From Brachyspira hampsonii (GTDB lineage: Bacteria > Spirochaetota > Brachyspiria > Brachyspirales > Brachyspiraceae), in the NCBI RefSeq assembly GCF_002214805.1, contig NZ_CP019914.1, forward strand, positions 1,240,001 to 1,304,000: 64,000 nt of DNA. Direction: 5' to 3'. Positions 27,801 to 33,769 of the stretch are shown here, in pieces (the stretch's first letter is position 1; every line of letters begins with the position of its first letter). Made by a program: the position numbers and the translations under genes. The notes beneath the pieces are model-generated. The model did not search any database. It saw only the letters and a list, made by a program, of their open reading frames with translations, and had not been told where the DNA came from.

Positions 27801-27860
27801 TTTGCCTGTCCTTATAAAATAAGAAATATCTTTAATATCAGGAATTTGAGAATCCGCCAT
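24846..27860 (-). CDS. Putative Cas13-like effector with two HEPN RNase motifs
   Basis: 1004 residues. HEPN motif RNILIH is at 138-143 and RNMICH at 958-963, both exact RxxxxH, near the two ends of the protein. That layout is known for Cas13b; Cas13a and Cas13d place the first motif further in. A C80-x4-C85-x7-C93-x2-C96 cluster lies before the first motif. The middle is Lys-rich, as expected for an RNA-binding protein. No RuvC or HNH motif is seen. The gene follows cas1-cas2 and a CRISPR array is adjacent, so an RNA-guided RNase (class 2, type VI) is the best reading. The subtype is unassigned, and an abortive-infection HEPN RNase is the main alternative. Ribosome-binding site GGAG. Confidence 0.72.
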   Translation of the reverse strand: MADSQIPDIKDISYFIRTGKNSYKVKVKKLLTILATFIIENSSFNKDSKDEKKLEEKYSKSIYKTQFETVFKLRYSKLECARLKCTKLNSKECMICDEKEKYRKGEEKNNFYREDKENLEKVIDASYKQAIDFIMDFRNILIHKNVRDDHFDHCKFKEFNAELFNFLKLCLDNEINLDAKYIEKIKKENPKLSLEKYKNKDLYIREALNVDFNEMETSFKNVPFVYALMIIAMFTEKKHIKEILDLIKLKGYINELILSFSLRGGYKTLVPGIEFDDDKLYYNQIKFKEKFNSEVFNTSKRIKKTIKDFDDKYHTVNQNKNQADIFYLYKKALKFYSYSNSFPKIVELEDIIRKDNTNKLIKIRKEKIDKNAKTEIERKEKIDKLENSKEEIEKSLINVFRNEDIFMKEALNFITEYGKFGNLKSSFFEDTWSIVGNAAIWAVPVDKYYIDTRRKVKPSKNADGSIYKIVYNDIDKNNNIGMIKYSINKYNLTALLTSIMISDNVIFNNLQSAASFLHIKKEYKNNNKKCNVRTLEDILKEKVSKYSVYQKTKFCVRAIRREIAKDEHIHQRDSIVLHDKLMMIISKLNVYSLSSPYESIKKAFDSIHIDIPDNIKGILKINTLDGITDECIKLTVKFAENKKNIKKNPKDDTNILYKSWSKYAFSPNYSMNKDKNDYYKDTDSTIYEALRWDSIKKTLFSKEFNDYKTRKYDLLSILLKYFQSKNYTIPIIINFYEEYKAKNKIKKFRDNEIRNILAQEMILALISKKYANLIVHRNKYLGKKTSIIFEYNKNNRGILDFDLVWVLKTPIRINIRDYYKKDVRNDLEWLLDPQRINKSSMKKEDLELSISNSIEAFNIIVQDEVLKKFINPAITELKEGEELDVIKVKELVRVLMWAAKEFLYFICAIESHLIYKCHKAYGFESIIKEDGYVDFNSLVNFNNDKMTPKISETIKDVRNMICHMRVKDGTGIAAIDYKRSISIINSVLKALELKDIYESYNKIK

Positions 27861-27890
27861 ATTATCTCCATAAAATGTGTATACACTTTC

Positions 27891-27918
27891 AGTATATACA
27901 TAAAAATGATAAAATCAA
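27891..27918 (-). promoter_or_regulatory. Internal promoter of the effector gene with overlapping palindrome
   Basis: TTGATT and TATACT are 16 bases apart in the cas2-effector gap. An inverted repeat, TGTATACAC/GTATATACA at 27,878-27,900 with a 5-nt centre and one mismatch, overlaps the -10. This is where a repressor or an autoregulatory complex would be expected to bind. Confidence 0.5.
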
Positions 27919-27927
27919 TAATATAAA

Positions 27928-28263
27928 TTATAAATATATAATTTTAGAAGAATTTTTATAATTTTTATTTATATTTATAAAATGTTTATTGTTACCTATT
28001 AACTCTTTCATACTATTATATTGCTCTTTAGTTATTATTATGGTTTTTATTGAACCTTCTTTTGGTGCATTTTTTTCTATTCTATTAATATGTTTTTCTA
28101 AAAGAGAATAATTTTTTGATATTCTTGCATATACAGAAAACTGCATCATAAAAAATCCGTCTTTCAATAAATATTTTCTAAATAGACAAGCTGCTCTTTT
28201 CTGCTTTTTAGTTTTTACAGGCAAATCAAAAAATACAATCAATATCAAATATCTTCTCTCCAA
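27928..28263 (-). CDS. cas2: CRISPR-associated endoribonuclease Cas2
   Basis: 111 residues of the type II-like Cas2 form. It opens RRYLILIVFFDLPV, with the metal-binding Asp13, followed by KTKKQKRAACLFRKYLLKDG and QFSVYARI. It bridges Cas1 dimers in the spacer-integration complex. Its start lies inside the end of cas1, overlapping by 19 bases, so translation is coupled. 67 bases separate it from the effector gene. Confidence 0.93.
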   Translation of the reverse strand: MERRYLILIVFFDLPVKTKKQKRAACLFRKYLLKDGFFMMQFSVYARISKNYSLLEKHINRIEKNAPKEGSIKTIIITKEQYNSMKELIGNNKHFININKNYKNSSKIIYL

Positions 28264-29174
28264 TCATTAGGGTATAAAAATATATTATAATCATTATTAT
28301 TAATAGATTTTAATAATGAAGAAATTAATATTTTACATGCGGAAGATAATTCAAACCATTTATTATTTATACAAACTTCATATAAATAAATTTGATGCAT
28401 TTCTTTTCTTATGTTAGAATCAAGGGCAGAAAATTTTAAATTGATTAAAATTTCTTTAAATTTATATACATGATAATCTGCAATAGGTCTGAAAGGCTCT
28501 ATAATATCATCAGCCAAATTAAAAGGATTTGTTTTAGATTTATGAAATATTCCAAGATATGGAATAAAACCTGAAGCAATTATATACTTAATAATAATGG
28601 CCCTTATAATAGAATAAGTATAGTTTAAAGCTGCATTAAGAGCATAAATGTTTTTATCTTTGAAATCCTGTCTATGAAATATAAAATCATTACTAGAAAA
28701 TAATTCTTTAAAATAAATAGATGCTGTAATAGCTTCGGTATTTTGTATATTAGCATTTTTAATATCTTTAGAATAATTTATTAATGTTTTATATTTGCTT
28801 AATGATAATTTTTTAAGACATAGTGCCTGATTAATAATTTTTTGCTGTATTATAGTTTTATGCAGTTGTTTTTTTAATATAGGCGATATTTGTAATTGTT
28901 TTTCTAAAGTATCTAATTTTCTGTATTGATTCCAATAAGAAAAAAGAATTCCGCTTACTTCATGCCTTTTATTTGTAGTCATTAATAATATACCCATTTC
29001 AGTTAATTTAGTCATTAAAGGATGAGTTATTACGATTTGTCTGTTATCAAGTATAATATAATCAATATCTTCTAAAGGCACAGATTTAGAATATTTTTTA
29101 TTAGTAAAAAGAAGATTCCCATCTTTTAAAGATAGTTTTCCCTCATTTTCAATAATTACAATTCTCCAATCCAT
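28245..29174 (-). CDS. cas1: CRISPR-associated integrase Cas1, type II-like
   Basis: 309 residues. It opens MDWRIVIIENEGKLSLKDGN, the usual start of type II Cas1. Integrase residues are visible: E147 (NTEAITASIYF), H211 (YLGIFHKSKTNPF) and E226 (DDIIEPFRP). It inserts new spacers at the leader end of the array. It is the first gene of the leftward cas operon, with no Shine-Dalgarno sequence in front of the ATG. The type II resemblance is in sequence style only; no cas9 or csn2 is present in the window. Confidence 0.93.
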   Translation of the reverse strand: MDWRIVIIENEGKLSLKDGNLLFTNKKYSKSVPLEDIDYIILDNRQIVITHPLMTKLTEMGILLMTTNKRHEVSGILFSYWNQYRKLDTLEKQLQISPILKKQLHKTIIQQKIINQALCLKKLSLSKYKTLINYSKDIKNANIQNTEAITASIYFKELFSSNDFIFHRQDFKDKNIYALNAALNYTYSIIRAIIIKYIIASGFIPYLGIFHKSKTNPFNLADDIIEPFRPIADYHVYKFKEILINLKFSALDSNIRKEMHQIYLYEVCINNKWFELSSACKILISSLLKSINNNDYNIFLYPNDWREDI

Positions 29175-29180
29175 ATATAA

Positions 29181-29208
29181 ATATTATCATTGAGATAAAA
29201 AATATCAA
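29181..29208 (-). promoter_or_regulatory. Probable cas1 promoter, possibly leaderless
   Basis: TTGATA and TAATAT with 16-base spacing place transcription start at or next to the cas1 ATG. That fits the absence of a ribosome-binding site. The region is AT-rich, so other starts are possible. Confidence 0.4.
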
Positions 29209-29423
29209 TATTTTTTTTAAAAAAATGCAAAAATATGTTAGTGTATATATAAAATTATGAGTTTTTTTAAAAAAACTATAATTTAATGTGTGATACACAA
29301 TCACATAAAAATAAGTATATGTAATAATAAATCAATTTATCCGGTATAATATTTATTTATATAAAAAAATAAGAATAAAATACTTGCAAAAATAATAATA
29401 TATAGTATTATGTATATAGTTCT

Positions 29424-29453
29424 TTGACATGTTTATATGTTATTTACATATTA
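29424..29453 (+). promoter_or_regulatory. Promoter of the CRISPR array
   Basis: A perfect TTGACA at 29,424-29,429 is followed 17-18 bases later by CATATT/ATATTA. Transcription would start about 25 bases before the first repeat. A second candidate (TTGCAA ... TATTAT) lies just upstream. Confidence 0.6.
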
Positions 29454-29550
29454 ATGTGAAAAGAATATAAAAGCTAAAAAAAGATTGTCTCGATACCCTA
29501 CTCAATGTAGGAAAGCGGGATTTTAATCCCTTCTACTAATTCTTTTATAT

Positions 29551-29604
29551 GTCTCGATACCCTACTACGCTCTGCGTACCTTCGGTAATGTAGGAAAGCG
29601 GGAT
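29551..29604 (+). repeat. Repeat class b: loop with two small hairpins (also 29,936-29,989)
   Basis: Compared with the short repeat (loop CTCAATG), a single C is replaced by 20 bases containing ACGC-TCT-GCGT and TACC-TTC-GGTA, two four-base-pair stems with three-base loops. The outer stem is kept (CCTAC with GTAGG), giving a cloverleaf-like fold. Confidence 0.75.
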
Positions 29605-29633
29605 TTCTTCTCGATCTTTATTATAAGTTTTGA

Positions 29634-29750
29634 GTCTCGATACCCTAGTCAAGTATTTGGCTTGGCAATAAAAAAATTGAGCCGCTGATAACTTTAGTTG
29701 TCAGCACACTAAAGCGAGATTTTTTTATTAGTGATATAGGAAAGCGGGAT
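29634..29750 (+). repeat. Repeat class d: 117-118-nt repeat with A7/T7 stem insert
   Basis: Seven of the 12 repeats are of this class. After CCCTA(T/G)TCAAG comes a CAAG...CTTG hairpin, then ATAAAAAAAT pairing with ATTTTTTTAT, enclosing the hairpin GCTGATAAC-TTTA-GTTGTCAGC. Read on either strand, the inner stem ends in a seven-base T-run, like an intrinsic terminator. Confidence 0.75.
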
Positions 29751-29780
29751 GTAATTCATTGTGAGTGCATTTGCATGTTG

Positions 29781-29906
29781 GTCTCGATACCCTACTACGC
29801 TCTGCGTGCCTAGATAAAAAATTGCGAGTGCCTGACATTCGAGAGAATGGCAGGGATTATTAATGAGCGATTTTTTATTGATAATGGAAATGTAGGAAAG
29901 CGGGAT
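29781..29906 (+). repeat. Repeat class c: 126-nt nested insert (also 30,311-30,436 and 30,466-30,591)
   Basis: This looks like class b with a further insert of about 70 bases in the loop of its TACC-TTC-GGTA hairpin. The insert has ATAAAAAATTGC pairing with GCGATTTTTTAT around an inner hairpin (TGCC...CATTC-GAGA-GAATGGCA). A hairpin thus sits within a hairpin within the repeat. Confidence 0.7.
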
Positions 29907-31033
29907 CAAAAAGTTTCAAAATCAAAATATATTTTGTCTCGATACCCTACTACGCTCTGCGTGCCTTCGGTAATGTAGGAAAGCGGGATCTATTTTCAGA
30001 GAAATCTTTCTCTTTAAGTCTCGATACCCTATTCAAGTATTATGCCTTGGCTGTAAAAAAATCGAGCTGCTGATAACTTTAGTTGTCAGCACCTTAAAGC
30101 GAGATTTTTTTATTAGTGATATAGGAAAGTGGGATTTCATGTATTCGTCATACTCTGAAGAAAAGTCTCGATACCCTATTCAAGACTTTGTCTTGGCGAT
30201 AAAAAAATCGAGCTGCTGATAACTTTAGTTGTCAGCACTTTAAGGCGAGATTTTTTTATTAGCGATATAGGAAAGCGGGATCTATTCATTTCTTCAAATA
30301 AATCTTTTGGGTCTCGATACCCTACTACGCTCTGCGTGCCTAGATAAAAAATTGTGAGTGCCTGACATTCGAGAGAATGGAAGGGATTATTAACGAGCGA
30401 TTTTTTATTGATAATGGAAATGTAGGAAAGCGGGATTCTCTAGATAATTTGGAACCTTTTTCTATGTCTCGATACCCTACTACGCTCTGCGTGCCTAGAT
30501 AAAAAATTGCGAGTGCCTGACATTCGAGAGAATGGCAGGGATTATTAACGAGCGATTTTTTATTTATAATGGTAATGTAGGAAAGCGGGATTTCTTCTCG
30601 ATCTTTATTATAAGTTTTGAGTCTCGATACCCTATTCAAGTCTTTGGCTTGGCTGTAAAAAAATCGAGCCGCTGATAACTTTAGTTGTCAGCACCTTAAG
30701 GCGAGATTTTTTTATTAGCAATATAGGAAAGCGGGATTTTTCAGTAGCATAACCACCAAAAGGTGTTGTCTCGATACCCTATTCAAGACCTTTGTCTTGG
30801 CGATAAAAAAATCGAGCTGCTGATAACTTTAGTTGTCAGCACCTTTAAGCGAGATTTTTTTATTAGTGATATAGGAAAGCGGGATTTTTCAGTAGCATAA
30901 CCACCAAAAGGTGTTGTCTCGATACCCTATTCAAGACCTTTGTCTTGGCGATAAAAAAATCGAGCCGCTGATAACTTTAGTTGTCAGCACACTAAAGCGA
31001 GATTTTTTTATTAACGATATATGAAAGCGGTAT

Positions 31034-31260
31034 TTATAAAAATATCCAACTATGACATAATGCGAAAAAAGTTTTAATACCTTTGATATCACAAAATTTT
31101 TTTGAATTTCTGGCGGATTCGCTTAAAAAATAAATAAAACTCGTTTTGAATATAGACAATATAAAAATGTTGTTTTTATTATCGCGTATAATTTATCAAC
31201 TAAAAAGCAAATATTAAAAAATTATTATTATGACAAATATATATCACACATATTTTTTAC
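31034..31260. other. Gap between the CRISPR array and fabZ
   Basis: AT-rich non-coding DNA downstream of the degenerate last repeat. No gene, terminator hairpin or anti-repeat is seen apart from the fabZ promoter just beyond. Confidence 0.5.
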
Positions 31261-31289
31261 TTGTAAGGTTTAGCATTATATGGTATAAT
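31261..31289 (+). promoter_or_regulatory. Promoter of fabZ-lpxA-lpxB
   Basis: TTGTAA, 17 bases, then a perfect TATAAT. Transcription would start about 55 bases before fabZ. Confidence 0.65.
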
Positions 31290-31350
31290 TCTATATATAT
31301 ATATTAGTATAATTTTTTTTATTTTTTTTGATTTAAAGGAAATATGACAA

Positions 31351-31815
31351 ATGGAAAAAATTAATATAAACAAAATAATGGAATTATTACCGCATAGATA
31401 TCCTTTCTTACTAGTTGATAGAGTAGAAAGCATTGAAGAAGGTAAAATACATGCTGTAAAAAATGTAACTTTTAATGAGCCGCAGTTTACAGGACATTTT
31501 CCTGAAAGCCCTATTATGCCTGGGGTTTTAATGATTGAAGCATTGGCTCAGACTTCTGGAATATACTGCTATACAAAGATTTTAAAGCCTGATGAATATG
31601 GTAAAAAATTTATGTTCTTTGCCAAGATAGATAATGTAAAATTCAAAAATCCTGTAATACCGGGTGATGTTATGGACATGTTTGTTACTGTTGAAGCATT
31701 CAGCAACAATCTGCTTAAAACACATGGCGAAGTAAAAGTTAATGATAAATTGGCATGCTCTGGAGATTTAGGCTTATTTTTAGTTGATAAAAAAGCTATG
31801 AAAATAGAAAAATAA
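31351..31815 (+). CDS. fabZ: 3-hydroxyacyl-ACP dehydratase
   Basis: Dehydrates 3-hydroxyacyl-ACP in fatty-acid elongation; it shares the hydroxyacyl substrate pool with lpxA. 154 residues, hot-dog fold. Catalytic His49 in GHFPESPIMPG and Glu63 in MIEALAQ; LPHRYPFLLVDRV opens the fold. AAAGGA precedes the ATG; an earlier ATG in the same stretch is out of frame and ends after a few codons. First gene of a four-gene operon. Confidence 0.95.
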   Translation: MEKININKIMELLPHRYPFLLVDRVESIEEGKIHAVKNVTFNEPQFTGHFPESPIMPGVLMIEALAQTSGIYCYTKILKPDEYGKKFMFFAKIDNVKFKNPVIPGDVMDMFVTVEAFSNNLLKTHGEVKVNDKLACSGDLGLFLVDKKAMKIEK

Positions 31816-31830
31816 TAATAGGAAATAATA

Positions 31831-32625
31831 ATGAATAATAATATACATCCTACAGCTATAATTTCTGATTCTGCTAAAATTGCAGATAATGTAAAGATAG
31901 GACCTTATGCCATTATAGAGGGAGAGGTAAATATAGGTGAAAATACATCTATAGGAGCACACTCTGTAATAAAAGAATATACTACAATAGGTAAAAATAA
32001 TATAATACATGATCATACCGTTATAGGAGGGCTTCCTCAAGACATACATTTTGATAGAAAAACAGTAACTTTCCTTGAAATAGGTGATGGAAATGAAATT
32101 AGAGAATTTGCTAATCTTCATAGAGCATCTAAAGAAAATGCTAAAACTATTATAAAAAATAACTGTTATATAATGGCTACAGGACATGTTGCTCATGACT
32201 GTGAGATAAATGATAATGTTATAATATGTAATGGGGCTTTAGTGGCAGGACATGTCAGAGTAGAAAAAGGTGCTTTTATATCAGGAAACTGTGTAATACA
32301 TCAATTTTGTGCTATAGGACAGTATGCTATGATAAGCGGTATGTCAGCTGTCGGAAGAGATATACTACCATTTGCATTAACTGCCCATGCAGGTGAAGCT
32401 ATTATTTATAAGCTTAATTTAGTTGGTATGAGAAGGGCTGGATTCACATCAGAACAAATATCACAAGCTGAAGAAGCTTATGACATGTGGTTTAATTGGA
32501 ATAAAACAAAACAAGAGTTTTTAGATACATATTTAAATGACACTTCATTAAATCCTATAGCTAGAGATATTGTAGTGTTTATATCCAAAGCTAGAAGAGG
32601 AATAACTCCTAAAAAAACTGTATAA
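31831..32625 (+). CDS. lpxA: UDP-N-acetylglucosamine acyltransferase
   Basis: First step of lipid A synthesis: moves a 3-hydroxyacyl chain from ACP to UDP-GlcNAc in the cytosol. 264 residues. Residues about 1-190 are a left-handed beta-helix of hexapeptide repeats (IGPYAI, IGENTS, IGAHSV). GHVAHDC (118-124) carries catalytic His122. The C-terminal helical domain has GMRRAGFT. Implies that the organism makes lipid A or a related lipooligosaccharide. Confidence 0.95.
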   Translation: MNNNIHPTAIISDSAKIADNVKIGPYAIIEGEVNIGENTSIGAHSVIKEYTTIGKNNIIHDHTVIGGLPQDIHFDRKTVTFLEIGDGNEIREFANLHRASKENAKTIIKNNCYIMATGHVAHDCEINDNVIICNGALVAGHVRVEKGAFISGNCVIHQFCAIGQYAMISGMSAVGRDILPFALTAHAGEAIIYKLNLVGMRRAGFTSEQISQAEEAYDMWFNWNKTKQEFLDTYLNDTSLNPIARDIVVFISKARRGITPKKTV

Positions 32626-32638
32626 AATAAAATAATTT

Positions 32639-33769
32639 ATGAGAATATTTATAGCTACAGGTGAAGTATCAGGCGACATTCAAGGTGCCTTATTAGCAAG
32701 AAAAATAAAAGAGCTGGATCCTAATATTATATTAGATGGTTTCGGCGGTGTTGAAATGCAAAAAGCTAATGTTAATATATTATCAGATATGTCTACTTTA
32801 TCAACTATAGGAATATTTGAAGGGGCAAATCCTAAAGTGGCTTTTAAAAATCTTGGTGCTTTTAATAGATTAAAAGAATATTTAAAAAACAATAAAGTTG
32901 ATATTATGCTTCTTGTAGACAATCAAGGCGTAAATCTATTATTAGCAAAATATTGTAAGGCTAATAATATAAATTATATATATTATTTTCCGCCGCATGT
33001 AGGTATATGGGGAGCTTGGAATGCTAAAAGGCTTCTTTCTGCCAAAAAAATCATTACTCCTTTTTTCTTCGATTATGAAGTATATAAAAAATTCGGCTGT
33101 GATGTAATGTACAGCGGACACCCATTTGCAGATTTGGATTATAATAAAAAAGTACCTGAATTAAATATGCCTAAAAAAGAATATACTGTTGGTGTTCTAT
33201 TTGGAAGCAGAAATCAGGAAATAAAAAAGTTAGCACCTGTATTTATAAAATCTATGAAAATGCTTAATGATATGCTTTCTTCAAATATAAGATTCGTAAT
33301 ACCTATAGCATATCCTGAATATAAAGAACCTATAGAAAAGATTCTAGATAATTATAAAAATTTATTAGAAAATGTTTCATATTCTTTATTATGCGGTGAT
33401 GATAAGGATTATGTTTATTCTTATTCTGATGCCTTAATAATGTCAAGCGGTACAGCTAGTCTTTTAGCAGCATGCTACGGAAAACCTATGGTTATATGCT
33501 ATAAAATATCATTTATAACTTTCCTGCTTGGAAAATTATTTACAAATATAAAATATGTGGGTATGCCTAATGTTCTTCTTAATGAGGAAGCTGCTCCTGA
33601 GCTTTTGCAAAATGACTGCAATCCAAATGCTATTACAAGTCATATTATAAAATATTTAACCGATAAAGAATACTATAAGAAAGTAAGCAGTAATTTACTT
33701 AGAGTGAGAGAAACTTTAGGTGAAAAAAATGTACTTGATCGTATAGCAAAAGAGATTATAAAATCATGA
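32639..33769 (+). CDS. lpxB: Lipid-A-disaccharide synthase
   Basis: Joins UDP-diacylglucosamine and lipid X to form the lipid A disaccharide at the inner membrane. 376 residues. The N-terminal IFIATGEVSGDIQGALLA is the LpxB signature; FGSRNQEIKKLAP and SSGTASLLAACYGKPMVICYK are the glycosyltransferase-B donor-site motifs. The ribosome-binding site is weak. It overlaps the next gene by 4 bases. Confidence 0.93.
   Translation: MRIFIATGEVSGDIQGALLARKIKELDPNIILDGFGGVEMQKANVNILSDMSTLSTIGIFEGANPKVAFKNLGAFNRLKEYLKNNKVDIMLLVDNQGVNLLLAKYCKANNINYIYYFPPHVGIWGAWNAKRLLSAKKIITPFFFDYEVYKKFGCDVMYSGHPFADLDYNKKVPELNMPKKEYTVGVLFGSRNQEIKKLAPVFIKSMKMLNDMLSSNIRFVIPIAYPEYKEPIEKILDNYKNLLENVSYSLLCGDDKDYVYSYSDALIMSSGTASLLAACYGKPMVICYKISFITFLLGKLFTNIKYVGMPNVLLNEEAAPELLQNDCNPNAITSHIIKYLTDKEYYKKVSSNLLRVRETLGEKNVLDRIAKEIIKS

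Larger units (their letters stand above)
29175..29486 (+). promoter_or_regulatory. CRISPR leader
   Basis: 312 bases of AT-rich non-coding DNA between cas1 and the first repeat. It holds a perfect 18-bp palindrome AGTTTTTTTAAAAAAACT (29,260-29,277), an inverted repeat TGTGAT/ATCACA (29,289-29,305), and the array promoter. The leader is placed on this side because the repeat at the far end (31,018-31,033) is degenerate, the usual sign of the leader-distal terminus. Confidence 0.75.
29487..31033 (+). CRISPR. CRISPR array with 12 repeats of variable length (35-126 nt), 11 spacers
   Basis: Every repeat begins GTCTCGATACCCTA and ends TAGGAAAGCGGGAT (one has AAAGTGGGAT; the last ends ATGAAAGCGGTAT). 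Units: 29487-29521 (35), 29551-29604 (54), 29634-29750 (117), 29781-29906 (126), 29936-29989 (54), 30018-30135 (118), 30165-30281 (117), 30311-30436 (126), 30466-30591 (126), 30621-30737 (117), 30768-30885 (118), 30916-31033 (118). Spacers are 28-30 nt; spacer 2 equals spacer 9, and spacer 10 equals spacer 11. The ends pair (GTCTCG with CGGGAT using G-U, then CCTA with TAGG), and all length variation lies in the hairpin loop. No anti-repeat was seen outside the array. Confidence 0.9.

Noticed and set aside
29175-29486. Possible tracrRNA between cas1 and the array
   Set aside because: No stretch complementary to either 14-nt repeat end was found here or between the array and fabZ, and the effector shows no Cas9 features.
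29709-29909. Open reading frame of 66 codons on the - strand inside the CRISPR array
   Set aside because: It is translated repeat and spacer sequence, and the same peptide text recurs at 30,340-30,639; no ribosome-binding site.
30340-30639. Open reading frame of 99 codons on the - strand inside the CRISPR array
   Set aside because: Same reason: it reads across class c repeats and spacers and is an artefact of the expanded repeats.
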